Assembly: GCA_049509915.1 (NCBI GenBank)
Contig: JBEKZL010000030.1
Location: forward strand, 1 to 38,694
Direction: 5' to 3'
DNA length: 38,694 nt
DNA from: JBEKYD01 sp049509915
GTDB lineage: Bacteria > Acidobacteriota > Terriglobia > Bryobacterales > Bryobacteraceae
The translations under genes and the position numbers were made by a program. The notes beneath the pieces were generated by a model. It was not told where the DNA came from and searched no databases. It saw only the letters and a program-made list of their open reading frames with translations. This document shows positions 31,473 through 38,694 of this stretch, one piece after another (within the stretch, counting starts at the first letter, position 1; each line of letters begins with the position of its first letter).

Positions 31473-33275
31473 ATGGATAAACAAACCGAAGGCGGTGGTT
31501 ATGCCATACCTGTCGCCCTGGTAGCGGTCTTTGTATTTCTCGCCTGCATCGTCAGTCCACCCTCTTTGATGGACGACGTGGACGCGGTACAGGCGCAGAT
31601 TGCCCGCACCATGCTGCAATCGGGCGATTGGGTGACGGCGCGTCTCGACGGCGTCGCCTATCTCGAAAAAGCGCCCCTGAAGTACTGGACGATCGCGGTA
31701 TCGTTCCGGTTGTTCGGCGTCCACGATTGGGCCGCGCGAATCCCCATCGCTCTGTCGGCGGTGCTGCTGTGCGTGGTCACGGCACGATTCGGGGCGTGGG
31801 CATTCGGACGCCGCGCCGGCCTGTATGCGGGGCTGGCACTGGGTACCTGCGTCGGAATGTTCCTGTTTACCCGCGTTCTGATCCCGGACGTTATGCTGAC
31901 GCTGGCGATCACCGTGGCTCTATTCAGCCTGCTGCGGGCGCTCGAAGAGGAGGAAACGCATCCGGCGCGATGGGCGCTTTCCATGTGGGCGTCGTTGGGC
32001 GCCGGACTGCTTTTGAAGGGTTTGATCGCCGCCGTGTTTCCCGCCGCGGCGGGACTGCTCTACCTGGCGATCACCGGGCAGTTATGGACACGGGAGACAT
32101 GGAGGCGCTTGCGGCCCTTCCCGGGGATGGTGCTTCTAGTGGCCATCGCGGCGCCGTGGCACGTACTGGCAACGTTATCGAATCCTCCGTACTTTGACTT
32201 CACCATGCACAGCGAGCGGGGGTCCTATCATGGCTTTTTCTGGTTTTACTTTATCAACGAGCACTTATTGCGCTTCTTGAACCGGCGCTATCCGCGCGAT
32301 TACAACACGGTACCGCGGCTCTACTTCTGGATCTTTCATCTGTTATGGCTTTTTCCGTGGAGCGTCTATCTGCCCACGCTGGCGAAGCTGAAATATCGCG
32401 GTCGGGACCGCGCGGCGCGGTTGAGGCTTCTGGCGCTCTGTTGGACGGGCTTCATTCTGGTGTTCTTCACCTTTTCGACGACCCAGGAGTATTATTCCAT
32501 GCCCTGTTATCCCGCCCTGGCGTTGCTGTTGGGATCTGGCCTCGCAAGCGCTACCGGGAGGTCGCGGCGAATGGCCGCTTACGGCACCCGGGTTGTAGCG
32601 GCGTTGGCGACTCTGGCGGCAGTGACGGTTACGGCGATTCTGTGGATGGTTCGGGGCCTGCCCACGCCCGGTGACATTGCCGCGGCGCTGAACCAGAGCG
32701 CCGACGTTTCCGTCTATACGCTTTCGCTGGGCCACACGTACGATTTGACGCTCCGGGCATTCGCCTATTTGCGGCTGCCGCTGGCGGTGGCGGGCTTCGC
32801 GTTCGCGATCGGAGCCACGGGAGCGTGGGTGGCGGCGCGTCGCGGGGCAATTCCGGCAGCGGCGCTGACGGTGATGATGATCCTCTTCTTCCACGCGGCG
32901 CGGCTGGCGCTGGTGGTGTTCGATCCGTACATGTCGTCGCGGCGGTTGGCTGAAGCGCTGGTGGCGGCTCCGTCGGGAGCGCTGATCGTGGACGATCAGT
33001 ATTACACGTTCTCGTCGGTGTTTTTCTATACTGATCGGAGGGCGCTGCTGCTCAACGGCCGCGTGAACAACCTGGCCTACGGCTCCTACGCGCCCGATGC
33101 GCCGCGGGATGTGTTTATCGGCGACCGCGATTTTCAAACATTGTGGACGGGGCGCGCGCGTTACTACATCGTGGTGGAGGGTCCGCAAGTCCAACGGCTG
33201 GCAAGGCTGGTAGGCGGACAGGCACTGCACACCGTGGCCGCAAGCGGCGGCAAATTCCTTTTTACGAACTTGTAA
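31473..33275 (+). CDS. ArnT-like (GT83/PMT_2) membrane glycosyltransferase
   Basis: 600 residues with about 11-12 membrane helices. The first periplasmic loop holds 'PSLMDDVDAVQAQIARTMLQSGDW', the acidic catalytic loop of this clan, followed by 'VTARLDGVAYLEKAPLKYWTIAVS', which matches the ArnT signature (W-x-x-x-x-x-[DN]-G-x-x-Y-x-[DE]-K-[AP]-P-L-x-Y-W). 'FTFSTTQEYYSMPCYPALALLLG' is also typical. A soluble C-terminal domain (~490-600) ends the protein. It moves a sugar from undecaprenyl phosphate onto lipid A or another envelope acceptor; the exact acceptor is not readable. Convergent with the amidohydrolase, 33 bases apart. Confidence 0.88.
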   Translation: MDKQTEGGGYAIPVALVAVFVFLACIVSPPSLMDDVDAVQAQIARTMLQSGDWVTARLDGVAYLEKAPLKYWTIAVSFRLFGVHDWAARIPIALSAVLLCVVTARFGAWAFGRRAGLYAGLALGTCVGMFLFTRVLIPDVMLTLAITVALFSLLRALEEEETHPARWALSMWASLGAGLLLKGLIAAVFPAAAGLLYLAITGQLWTRETWRRLRPFPGMVLLVAIAAPWHVLATLSNPPYFDFTMHSERGSYHGFFWFYFINEHLLRFLNRRYPRDYNTVPRLYFWIFHLLWLFPWSVYLPTLAKLKYRGRDRAARLRLLALCWTGFILVFFTFSTTQEYYSMPCYPALALLLGSGLASATGRSRRMAAYGTRVVAALATLAAVTVTAILWMVRGLPTPGDIAAALNQSADVSVYTLSLGHTYDLTLRAFAYLRLPLAVAGFAFAIGATGAWVAARRGAIPAAALTVMMILFFHAARLALVVFDPYMSSRRLAEALVAAPSGALIVDDQYYTFSSVFFYTDRRALLLNGRVNNLAYGSYAPDAPRDVFIGDRDFQTLWTGRARYYIVVEGPQVQRLARLVGGQALHTVAASGGKFLFTNL

Positions 33276-33308
33276 AGGCACGCATCTGGTGGCGGGGCAA
33301 GGCCAGTC

Positions 33309-34508
<1,200 letters not shown>

Positions 34509-34884
34509 CGGTCAGAGTGAGTGTATACATTTCAGCATGGAGTGTCAAACCGGGCACAGGCCCTGTGTTGTTAGCATGTGATCTGTCCGCTCCAATTAGC
34601 AGGTGATCTGTCCGCTTGACGCGGATGGGAACCTGGGATCGTGAGTCCTGAACTGTCGCGGTCGGGTACGCCGTGAGAGGATACCGGTCCCCTTCAGTGC
34701 GGCTTGCCGGCAGCGCCAGTCCGGACGGTTGATCGGTTCCGAAGCCATCATAAACGCAGGTTGCAGTCTCTAGCGGGATGCCCGTCATAGATGAAACTAG
34801 CCGCGATGCCGGCGTCGTAGGCGTAGGCCATCACCCGTACATCCGCCCAACCTCCGGATCGTCCTGCAGGTTCCGGAGCCATAC
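34509..34884. other. 376-base gene-free stretch with repeat
   Basis: It holds the 21-base direct repeats (34571-34616) and no intact gene. On the minus strand about 34750-34870 reads 'GGWADVRVMAYAYDAGIAASFIYDGHPARDCNLRL' before a stop, which has protein-like composition but no family I recognise and no start. It may be the tail of a lost gene. Confidence 0.45.
34571..34616. repeat. Two 21-base direct repeats, possible insertion-sequence end
   Basis: TTAGCATGTGATCTGTCCGCT (34571-34591) and the copy at 34596-34616 differ at one base and have a 25-base period. Closely spaced direct repeats of this kind are found at the ends of IS21-type elements, where the transposase binds. No transposase gene is nearby, so this would be a solo end or scar. 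The IS link is inference from memory of similar ends. Confidence 0.5.
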
Positions 34885-35736
34885 TCACAACATCGCCAGC
34901 GGGGTATCGTGCGCGGGCGCGGGGAAGGCGCGGTCGATCGCCGCGACGTCTTCTTCTGACATCGTCCATCCGTCACCGCCGGCGTTTTCCCGAGTGTGGT
35001 CCGGGTCGCCGGCTTTGGGAATGGTGAACAGGTGCGGCAGGCGGGTGAGAAAGTTCAGAGCCACCTGGCGCACCGTGCGTCCGTTGCGTTCGGCCACCTG
35101 GAGAAGCGCCTTGCCGCCGGGCGAATTGGGGCGCGGGAAGGCGCCGTGCCCGAATGGCGAGTAGCCCACCACGGCGATCTCCTGCCGCTGGCAGTAAGGG
35201 ATCAGCTTGCGTTTGATGCCGCGCTCACCCAGGTGGTACAGCACCTGGTTGGCCGCCAGGCGATGGTGCCGCAGCGCGGCCTGCGCGGCCCTCACCTGGT
35301 CCACGTCGAAATTGCTGACGCCGGCGAACAGGATCCGCCCGTCGTCGATCAGCTTTTCCATGGCGCGCATGGTTTCGGCGATAGGGTACCGGCTCTCCCA
35401 GTGGAGCAGATACAGATCGAGATAGTCGGTGCCCAGCCGCTTCAGACTACGCTCGCACGCGCGCAAAGTCCCGTCGAAGCTGGCGTTGGATGGGAGCACC
35501 TTGCTCACCAGGAACACTTCGCCGCGGCGCCCGGCGATGGCCTTCGCGGCCAGTTCCTCGGCCCGCCCGTTGCCGTACATCTCGGCGCTATCGATATGGG
35601 TCAGCCCCAGGTCGAGCCCCGCGCGCAACGCCTCGATGGCGCGCAGTTCGCTCGCTCGCGCCCCTTCGATCATCCAGGTCCCCTGGCCGATAACCGGCAC
35701 TTCCATACCCGTAAATCCGAATAGCCGTCTGGTCAC
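34885..35736 (-). CDS. Aldo/keto reductase
   Basis: I take the GTG at 35736 as start because it gives VTRRLFGFTGMEVPVIGQGTW, the normal opening of this family; the frame is open to 35793. The ~283-residue protein shows the catalytic tetrad in order: Asp and Tyr in 'THIDSAEMYGNG', Lys in 'FLVSKVLPS', His in 'LYLLHWES'. The NADPH-binding part includes 'VVGYSPFGHGAF' and 'TIPKAGDPDHTREN'. It reduces aldehydes or ketones of unknown identity in the cytoplasm. Divergent from the TPR gene 108 bases away. Confidence 0.88.
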   Translation of the reverse strand: MTRRLFGFTGMEVPVIGQGTWMIEGARASELRAIEALRAGLDLGLTHIDSAEMYGNGRAEELAAKAIAGRRGEVFLVSKVLPSNASFDGTLRACERSLKRLGTDYLDLYLLHWESRYPIAETMRAMEKLIDDGRILFAGVSNFDVDQVRAAQAALRHHRLAANQVLYHLGERGIKRKLIPYCQRQEIAVVGYSPFGHGAFPRPNSPGGKALLQVAERNGRTVRQVALNFLTRLPHLFTIPKAGDPDHTRENAGGDGWTMSEEDVAAIDRAFPAPAHDTPLAML

Positions 35737-35844
35737 GAGAACTATTATGCCACCTGCCCGGAACAGCGCCGGGCGTCGTGAAACCGTTTCCATCCCCGGT
35801 TCATCTATTCGGTTAGGTACGATGCATCATTTTGTAGGTTTCCG

Positions 35845-36696
35845 ATGAATCGATTGGGGTTAGTCTTGGTGGCCGCTCTCGTTTGGCCTCTTTGCGGCGC
35901 CGACCTGGAGGAAGCGCGCCAGCTTTACAGCCGGACGGAATATCGGCAGTCGCTGGCGGTGTTGCGCGCCGTGGCGGCCCAGGATGGCGCCGTCCTTGCC
36001 CTTGCCGGCCGCAACGAATATATGCTGGCCGACTTCAAGCGCTCCTCGGAGCTGTTCGAAAAAGCCGTGGCGCTCGACGCGGCCAACAGTGATTACGCCT
36101 GGTGGCTGGGACGGGCTTATGGCCGGCGCGCGGAAACTTCTTCGCCGCTAACCGCTCCGGGTTACGCTTCGCGAGCCAGGCAGAATTTCGAACGGGCCGT
36201 GGAATTGAATCCCAGGAACCTGGACGCGCTGGGCGACCTGTTCGAATATTATCTGGAGGCTCCCGGCTTTCTGGGCGGCGGGACGGACAAGGCCCGCGCC
36301 ACGGCCGAGCGGATTGCGGTAATCGACGCCGGCGAGGGTCACCGGATGCAGGCCAAGCTGGCCGAAAAACGCAAAGAATACGCCACTGCCGAGATGGAAT
36401 TGCGGCGTGCGGTGGAAATCGCGCCCCAGACGGTGGGTCGATTCGTCGAACTGGCTCGTTTCCTGGCGCGGCAGGGCCGCTTCCACGAGTCCGACCAGAG
36501 TCTGGCGCGGGCCGAGAAGCTGGCCCCAGGCAATCCACGGCTAATTTTCGCCAAGGCCGACATTTACCTCAGGAGCGGGCGCAACCGCGACCAGGCGAAA
36601 ACGCTGCTGGAGCGCTACATGAGTTTGCCGCTGTCGCCCGAGGACCCGCCACGGCAGGAAGCCGCGAAGCTGTTGCAGCTGGCGCAGGGGCTCTGA
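35845..36696 (+). CDS. Exported TPR-repeat protein
   Basis: 283 residues, signal peptide MNRLGLVLVAALVWPLCGA. TPR-like helices cover most of the rest ('EARQLYSRTEYRQSLAVLRAVAAQDG', 'FKRSSELFEKAVALDAANSDYAWWLGRAYG', 'ARQNFERAVELNPRNLDALGDLFEYYL', 'AEMELRRAVEIAPQTVGRFVELARFL', 'SDQSLARAEKLAPGNPRLIFAKADIYL'). It is a periplasmic scaffold or adaptor without its own catalytic site; the partner is unknown. Its stop and that of the convergent LysR gene are only 4 bases apart, with no room for a separate terminator. Confidence 0.8.
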   Translation: MNRLGLVLVAALVWPLCGADLEEARQLYSRTEYRQSLAVLRAVAAQDGAVLALAGRNEYMLADFKRSSELFEKAVALDAANSDYAWWLGRAYGRRAETSSPLTAPGYASRARQNFERAVELNPRNLDALGDLFEYYLEAPGFLGGGTDKARATAERIAVIDAGEGHRMQAKLAEKRKEYATAEMELRRAVEIAPQTVGRFVELARFLARQGRFHESDQSLARAEKLAPGNPRLIFAKADIYLRSGRNRDQAKTLLERYMSLPLSPEDPPRQEAAKLLQLAQGL

Positions 36697-36700
36697 ACAC

Positions 36701-37603
36701 TCACCGTGGTTCCGGCATTCGCGCCCCGTCTTCGGTGAGCAGATCCAGAAACGCCTGGGCGGCGGGGTGGAGTTTCTTGCGGCGGCGATGCAGAATGCCG
36801 ACGGGGCGTTTCAGCCCCGGCGCTTCCAGCGGTACGGCTACCAGGCGGCCCTGCTCGATCTCCGCCTGCATCGTGCGCGCCGGCAGAATGCTGGCTCCCG
36901 AACCGAGCGCTACCGCTTCTTTGATCGTCTGAATATTGTCGAAGTGCATGGTGACGCGCACCTCGGCGCCCTCCCCGCGTAGGAACCGGTCCAGTTCCCT
37001 GCGGATGGTCAGATCCTCGTCGAAAGCCACGTATTCGATGCCGTTGAGATCGGCGGGATAAACCTGGTCGCGGCTGGCCAGCGGGTGGGAGGGAGGGACG
37101 GCGAGCTGCATTTCCTCTTCCCGCCAAGGCAGTGCGGCGATCTCACGGCTGGACTCGGGATAGCTCACCAGCCCGAGGTCGGCCGATCCATTGTGTACGG
37201 CATGGTAAATCTGATCGGGCCGCATGTAATCGACATCCACGCGGGCCGCCGGCAAGCGGGCCGCAAAGGCTTCGCGAATCCGGCTCATCTCCGACAGCCC
37301 GATGGAGTAGATCGAGGCTACCCGCACCGTGTCTCCAGCCTGGCGCTTCAACTCGTCCAGCGCCGCCTGGAATTCCTCCTCGCGAAGTACCACGTGACGG
37401 CAGAAATCGGCGTAGAGTTTTCCCGCCGCCGTAAGTACCAGCGGCCTCTTGCCGCGATCCAACAGGGCCACGCCCAGACGCCTTTCCACTTCCTGCACGT
37501 GTTGGCTCGCCGCCGATTGGCTGATTCCGCATTTCGCCGCCGCCTTACTCATGCTGCCGGAATCCGCTATCTCTTTGAAAATAAGGAAACCAGAGGATGC
37601 CAC
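36701..37603 (-). CDS. LysR-family transcriptional regulator
   Basis: 300 residues. The N-terminal winged helix-turn-helix is 'FKEIADSGSMSKAAAKCGISQSAASQHVQEVERRLGVALLDRGKRPLVLTAAG' (residues ~9-61). The effector domain (~90-290) is of the periplasmic-binding-protein type. I use the GTG at 37603: no ATG lies upstream in frame before the stop, and the family starts about here. A perfect -10 box (TATAAT) lies only 6 bases before the GTG, so the transcript may be leaderless. It is divergent from gltB, the arrangement known for GltC and gltAB in Bacillus subtilis, so control of glutamate synthase is likely (inference). Confidence 0.88.
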   Translation of the reverse strand: MASSGFLIFKEIADSGSMSKAAAKCGISQSAASQHVQEVERRLGVALLDRGKRPLVLTAAGKLYADFCRHVVLREEEFQAALDELKRQAGDTVRVASIYSIGLSEMSRIREAFAARLPAARVDVDYMRPDQIYHAVHNGSADLGLVSYPESSREIAALPWREEEMQLAVPPSHPLASRDQVYPADLNGIEYVAFDEDLTIRRELDRFLRGEGAEVRVTMHFDNIQTIKEAVALGSGASILPARTMQAEIEQGRLVAVPLEAPGLKRPVGILHRRRKKLHPAAQAFLDLLTEDGARMPEPR

Positions 37604-37609
37604 TGAAGT

Positions 37610-37638
37610 ATTATAGCATTAGCAAATCTAATTGTAAT
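37610..37638 (-). promoter_or_regulatory. Candidate promoter of the LysR gene
   Basis: On the minus strand TATAAT (37610-37615) is a perfect -10, with ATTACA (37633-37638) 17 bases upstream as a four-of-six -35. Transcription would start about 7 bases past the -10, that is, at the GTG itself, giving a leaderless mRNA. The palindrome at 37618-37632 lies inside the spacer, so a protein bound there would block this promoter. Confidence 0.5.
37618..37632. promoter_or_regulatory. LysR-type operator (T-N11-A palindrome) between LysR gene and gltB
   Basis: ATTAG-CAAAT-CTAAT is a perfect inverted repeat with the T-N11-A form bound by LysR regulators. It lies 15 bases upstream of the LysR start, inside its promoter spacer, and about 134 bases before the gltB start. 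The location fits autorepression by LysR and activation of the divergent gltB. Confidence 0.6.
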
Positions 37639-37765
37639 GTCACCAGTAATTTTTGTTGCCTAATACTTCTCGCATTGATACACTGACTCTTAAGGTATCC
37701 CCACCAAGCTGGAAAGATGTTGGCCACCGGACTACCCTCCGATGCCGGCGAGAGAGCCACTTATT

Positions 37766-38694
37766 ATGCCTGATACAACGCTCAGACCAGGGCTCCCGGA
37801 CGCACAGGGACTCTATCACCCGCAAAATGAACGCGATGCCTGCGGTATCGGCTTCGTAGCTAATATTAAAGGCCAGAAATCGCACGACATCATCGTCAAG
37901 GGCATCCAGGTCTTACTCAACCTGACGCACCGGGGCGCCTGCGGCTGCGACCCGGAAACCGGCGATGGCGCCGGCGTGGTGATCCAGATCCCCCACAAGT
38001 ATCTCTCGCGGGAGTGCGCCAGACTGGGCTTTACTCTGCCGGCGCCCGGAGAGTACGGCGTGGGTATGACGTTCCTTCCCGTGGAGCCGCCCGCGCGCCG
38101 TACGGCGGAAGGGCTGATCGAGCGTCTGCTTGCCGAAGAAGGGCTCAGCTTGCTGGGTTGGCGCGATACGCCCATCGACGGCTCGGCCATCGGCCGCGTG
38201 GCGCGGGCGTCGCAACCCTACATTCAGCAAGTGTTCGTCGGCCGCGGCCGGGGCATGACGGAGGATCAGCTCGAGCGCAAGCTCTACGTCGTGCGCAAGC
38301 GCGCCGAGGCTGAAGTTGCCGCCGGCGACATGCCAGGCAAAAGCTTTTTCTACATCCCCTCGCTTTCGGCGCGCACCATCGTATATAAAGGACTGCTGCT
38401 GGCGCCGCAAATCGGCCACTTCTATCCGGAGCTGAGCGACCCGGACGTGCTCAGCGCGCTGTGCCTGGTGCACCAGCGTTTTTCCACCAACACCTTCCCT
38501 ACCTGGCAACTGGCTCACCCGTTTCGATATATCGCGCATAACGGCGAAATCAACACCCTGCGCGGCAATGTGAACTGGATGCACGCGCGCGAATCGGTGC
38601 TGCGCTCGCCGTTATTCGGCGACGATTTGAAGAAGCTCTTCCCGGTGATCGAGCCGGGCGGCAGCGATTCGGCGGCGTTCGACAACGCGCTGGA
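37766..38694 (+). CDS. gltB: Glutamate synthase large subunit, N-terminal part (runs off window)
   Basis: 309 codons from the ATG at 37766 to the window end; the full protein is normally ~1500 residues. Residues 1-25 form a short propeptide, and Cys26 in 'ERDACGIGF' is the N-terminal nucleophile of the class II glutamine amidotransferase domain. 'LLNLTHRGACGCDPETGDGAGVVIQIPH', 'SSLSARTIVYKG'-type sequence (here 'PSLSARTIVYKGLL'), 'LVHQRFSTNTFPTWQLAHPFRYIAHNGEINTLRGN' and 'GGSDSAAFDNALE' are all intact. It releases ammonia from glutamine for transfer to 2-oxoglutarate. Divergent from the LysR regulator with a shared 162-base control region. No strong ribosome-binding site; a weak GAGAG lies before the ATG. 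Confidence 0.95.
   Translation, partial: MPDTTLRPGLPDAQGLYHPQNERDACGIGFVANIKGQKSHDIIVKGIQVLLNLTHRGACGCDPETGDGAGVVIQIPHKYLSRECARLGFTLPAPGEYGVGMTFLPVEPPARRTAEGLIERLLAEEGLSLLGWRDTPIDGSAIGRVARASQPYIQQVFVGRGRGMTEDQLERKLYVVRKRAEAEVAAGDMPGKSFFYIPSLSARTIVYKGLLLAPQIGHFYPELSDPDVLSALCLVHQRFSTNTFPTWQLAHPFRYIAHNGEINTLRGNVNWMHARESVLRSPLFGDDLKKLFPVIEPGGSDSAAFDNAL

Overview
The window looks like chromosomal DNA of an Acidobacteriota bacterium, most likely of the Solibacter/Bryobacter type. I infer this from family content and gene style, not from a marker gene. The pointers are a very large Oar-like outer-membrane receptor with an N-terminal carboxypeptidase-regulatory-like domain, cytochrome/TPR and PD40/TPR fusions, several twin-arginine-exported versions of normally cytoplasmic enzyme families, a 59-residue membrane protein and a 'PDDVKLPNGKSQRDEILK'-type exported protein of kinds I associate with that group, and GC-rich dispersed palindromes between genes. 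I saw no rRNA, tRNA, CRISPR array or intact mobile element.

Layout. 1-3.5 kb: an edge fragment of a KTSC-like gene, a frameshifted small membrane coiled-coil protein, a SAM methyltransferase and two adjacent exported proteins of unknown function. 3.6-5.5 kb (minus strand): a small exported protein, an exported hydrolase-like/PDZ protein and an alkyltransferase-like DNA-repair protein, all overlapping. 5.5-7.6 kb: two tandem PPK2 polyphosphate kinases facing purE. 7.7-12.9 kb: a GT39-type membrane glycosyltransferase, a palindromic repeat, a haem-b membrane protein with an exported Xaa-Pro aminopeptidase, then a divergent cupin-SDR pair. 12.9-14.5 kb: a tail-collar protein, a YXWGXW-type protein with a clear terminator, and two paralogous small genes, one split by an in-frame stop. 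14.5-18.7 kb (minus strand): a close-packed cluster of HSL-type esterase, two CoA-transferase subunits and a B12-binding radical SAM protein.

18.7-19.7 kb holds no intact gene, only a decayed DUF4338/DruA-like fragment. 19.7-26.1 kb: a twin-arginine-exported DapA-superfamily protein, a 59-residue membrane protein, a heavily disrupted CxxCH-PD40-TPR gene and an intact seven-haem cytochrome/TPR fusion. 26.4-33.3 kb: the 1155-residue Oar-like receptor, an exported UxuA-like TIM-barrel enzyme and an ArnT-like glycosyltransferase. 33.3-38.7 kb: an exported amidohydrolase, a repeat-bearing gap, an aldo/keto reductase, a TPR protein, and a LysR regulator divergent from gltB, which runs off the end.

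How the genes fit together. The receptor followed by sugar-acid-type enzymes with export signals suggests periplasmic handling of plant- or polysaccharide-derived substrates. The cytochrome/TPR pair suggests a periplasmic electron-transfer module of which one half has decayed. The LysR-gltB arrangement parallels GltC-gltAB control of nitrogen assimilation. No complete, clearly new system is visible. The most unusual material is the set of disrupted genes (positions ~331, 14363, 21238 and 21890-22400), the palindromic repeat that supplies the end of a coding sequence, the SDR and DapA-like proteins with replaced catalytic residues, and the LysR/gltB control region.
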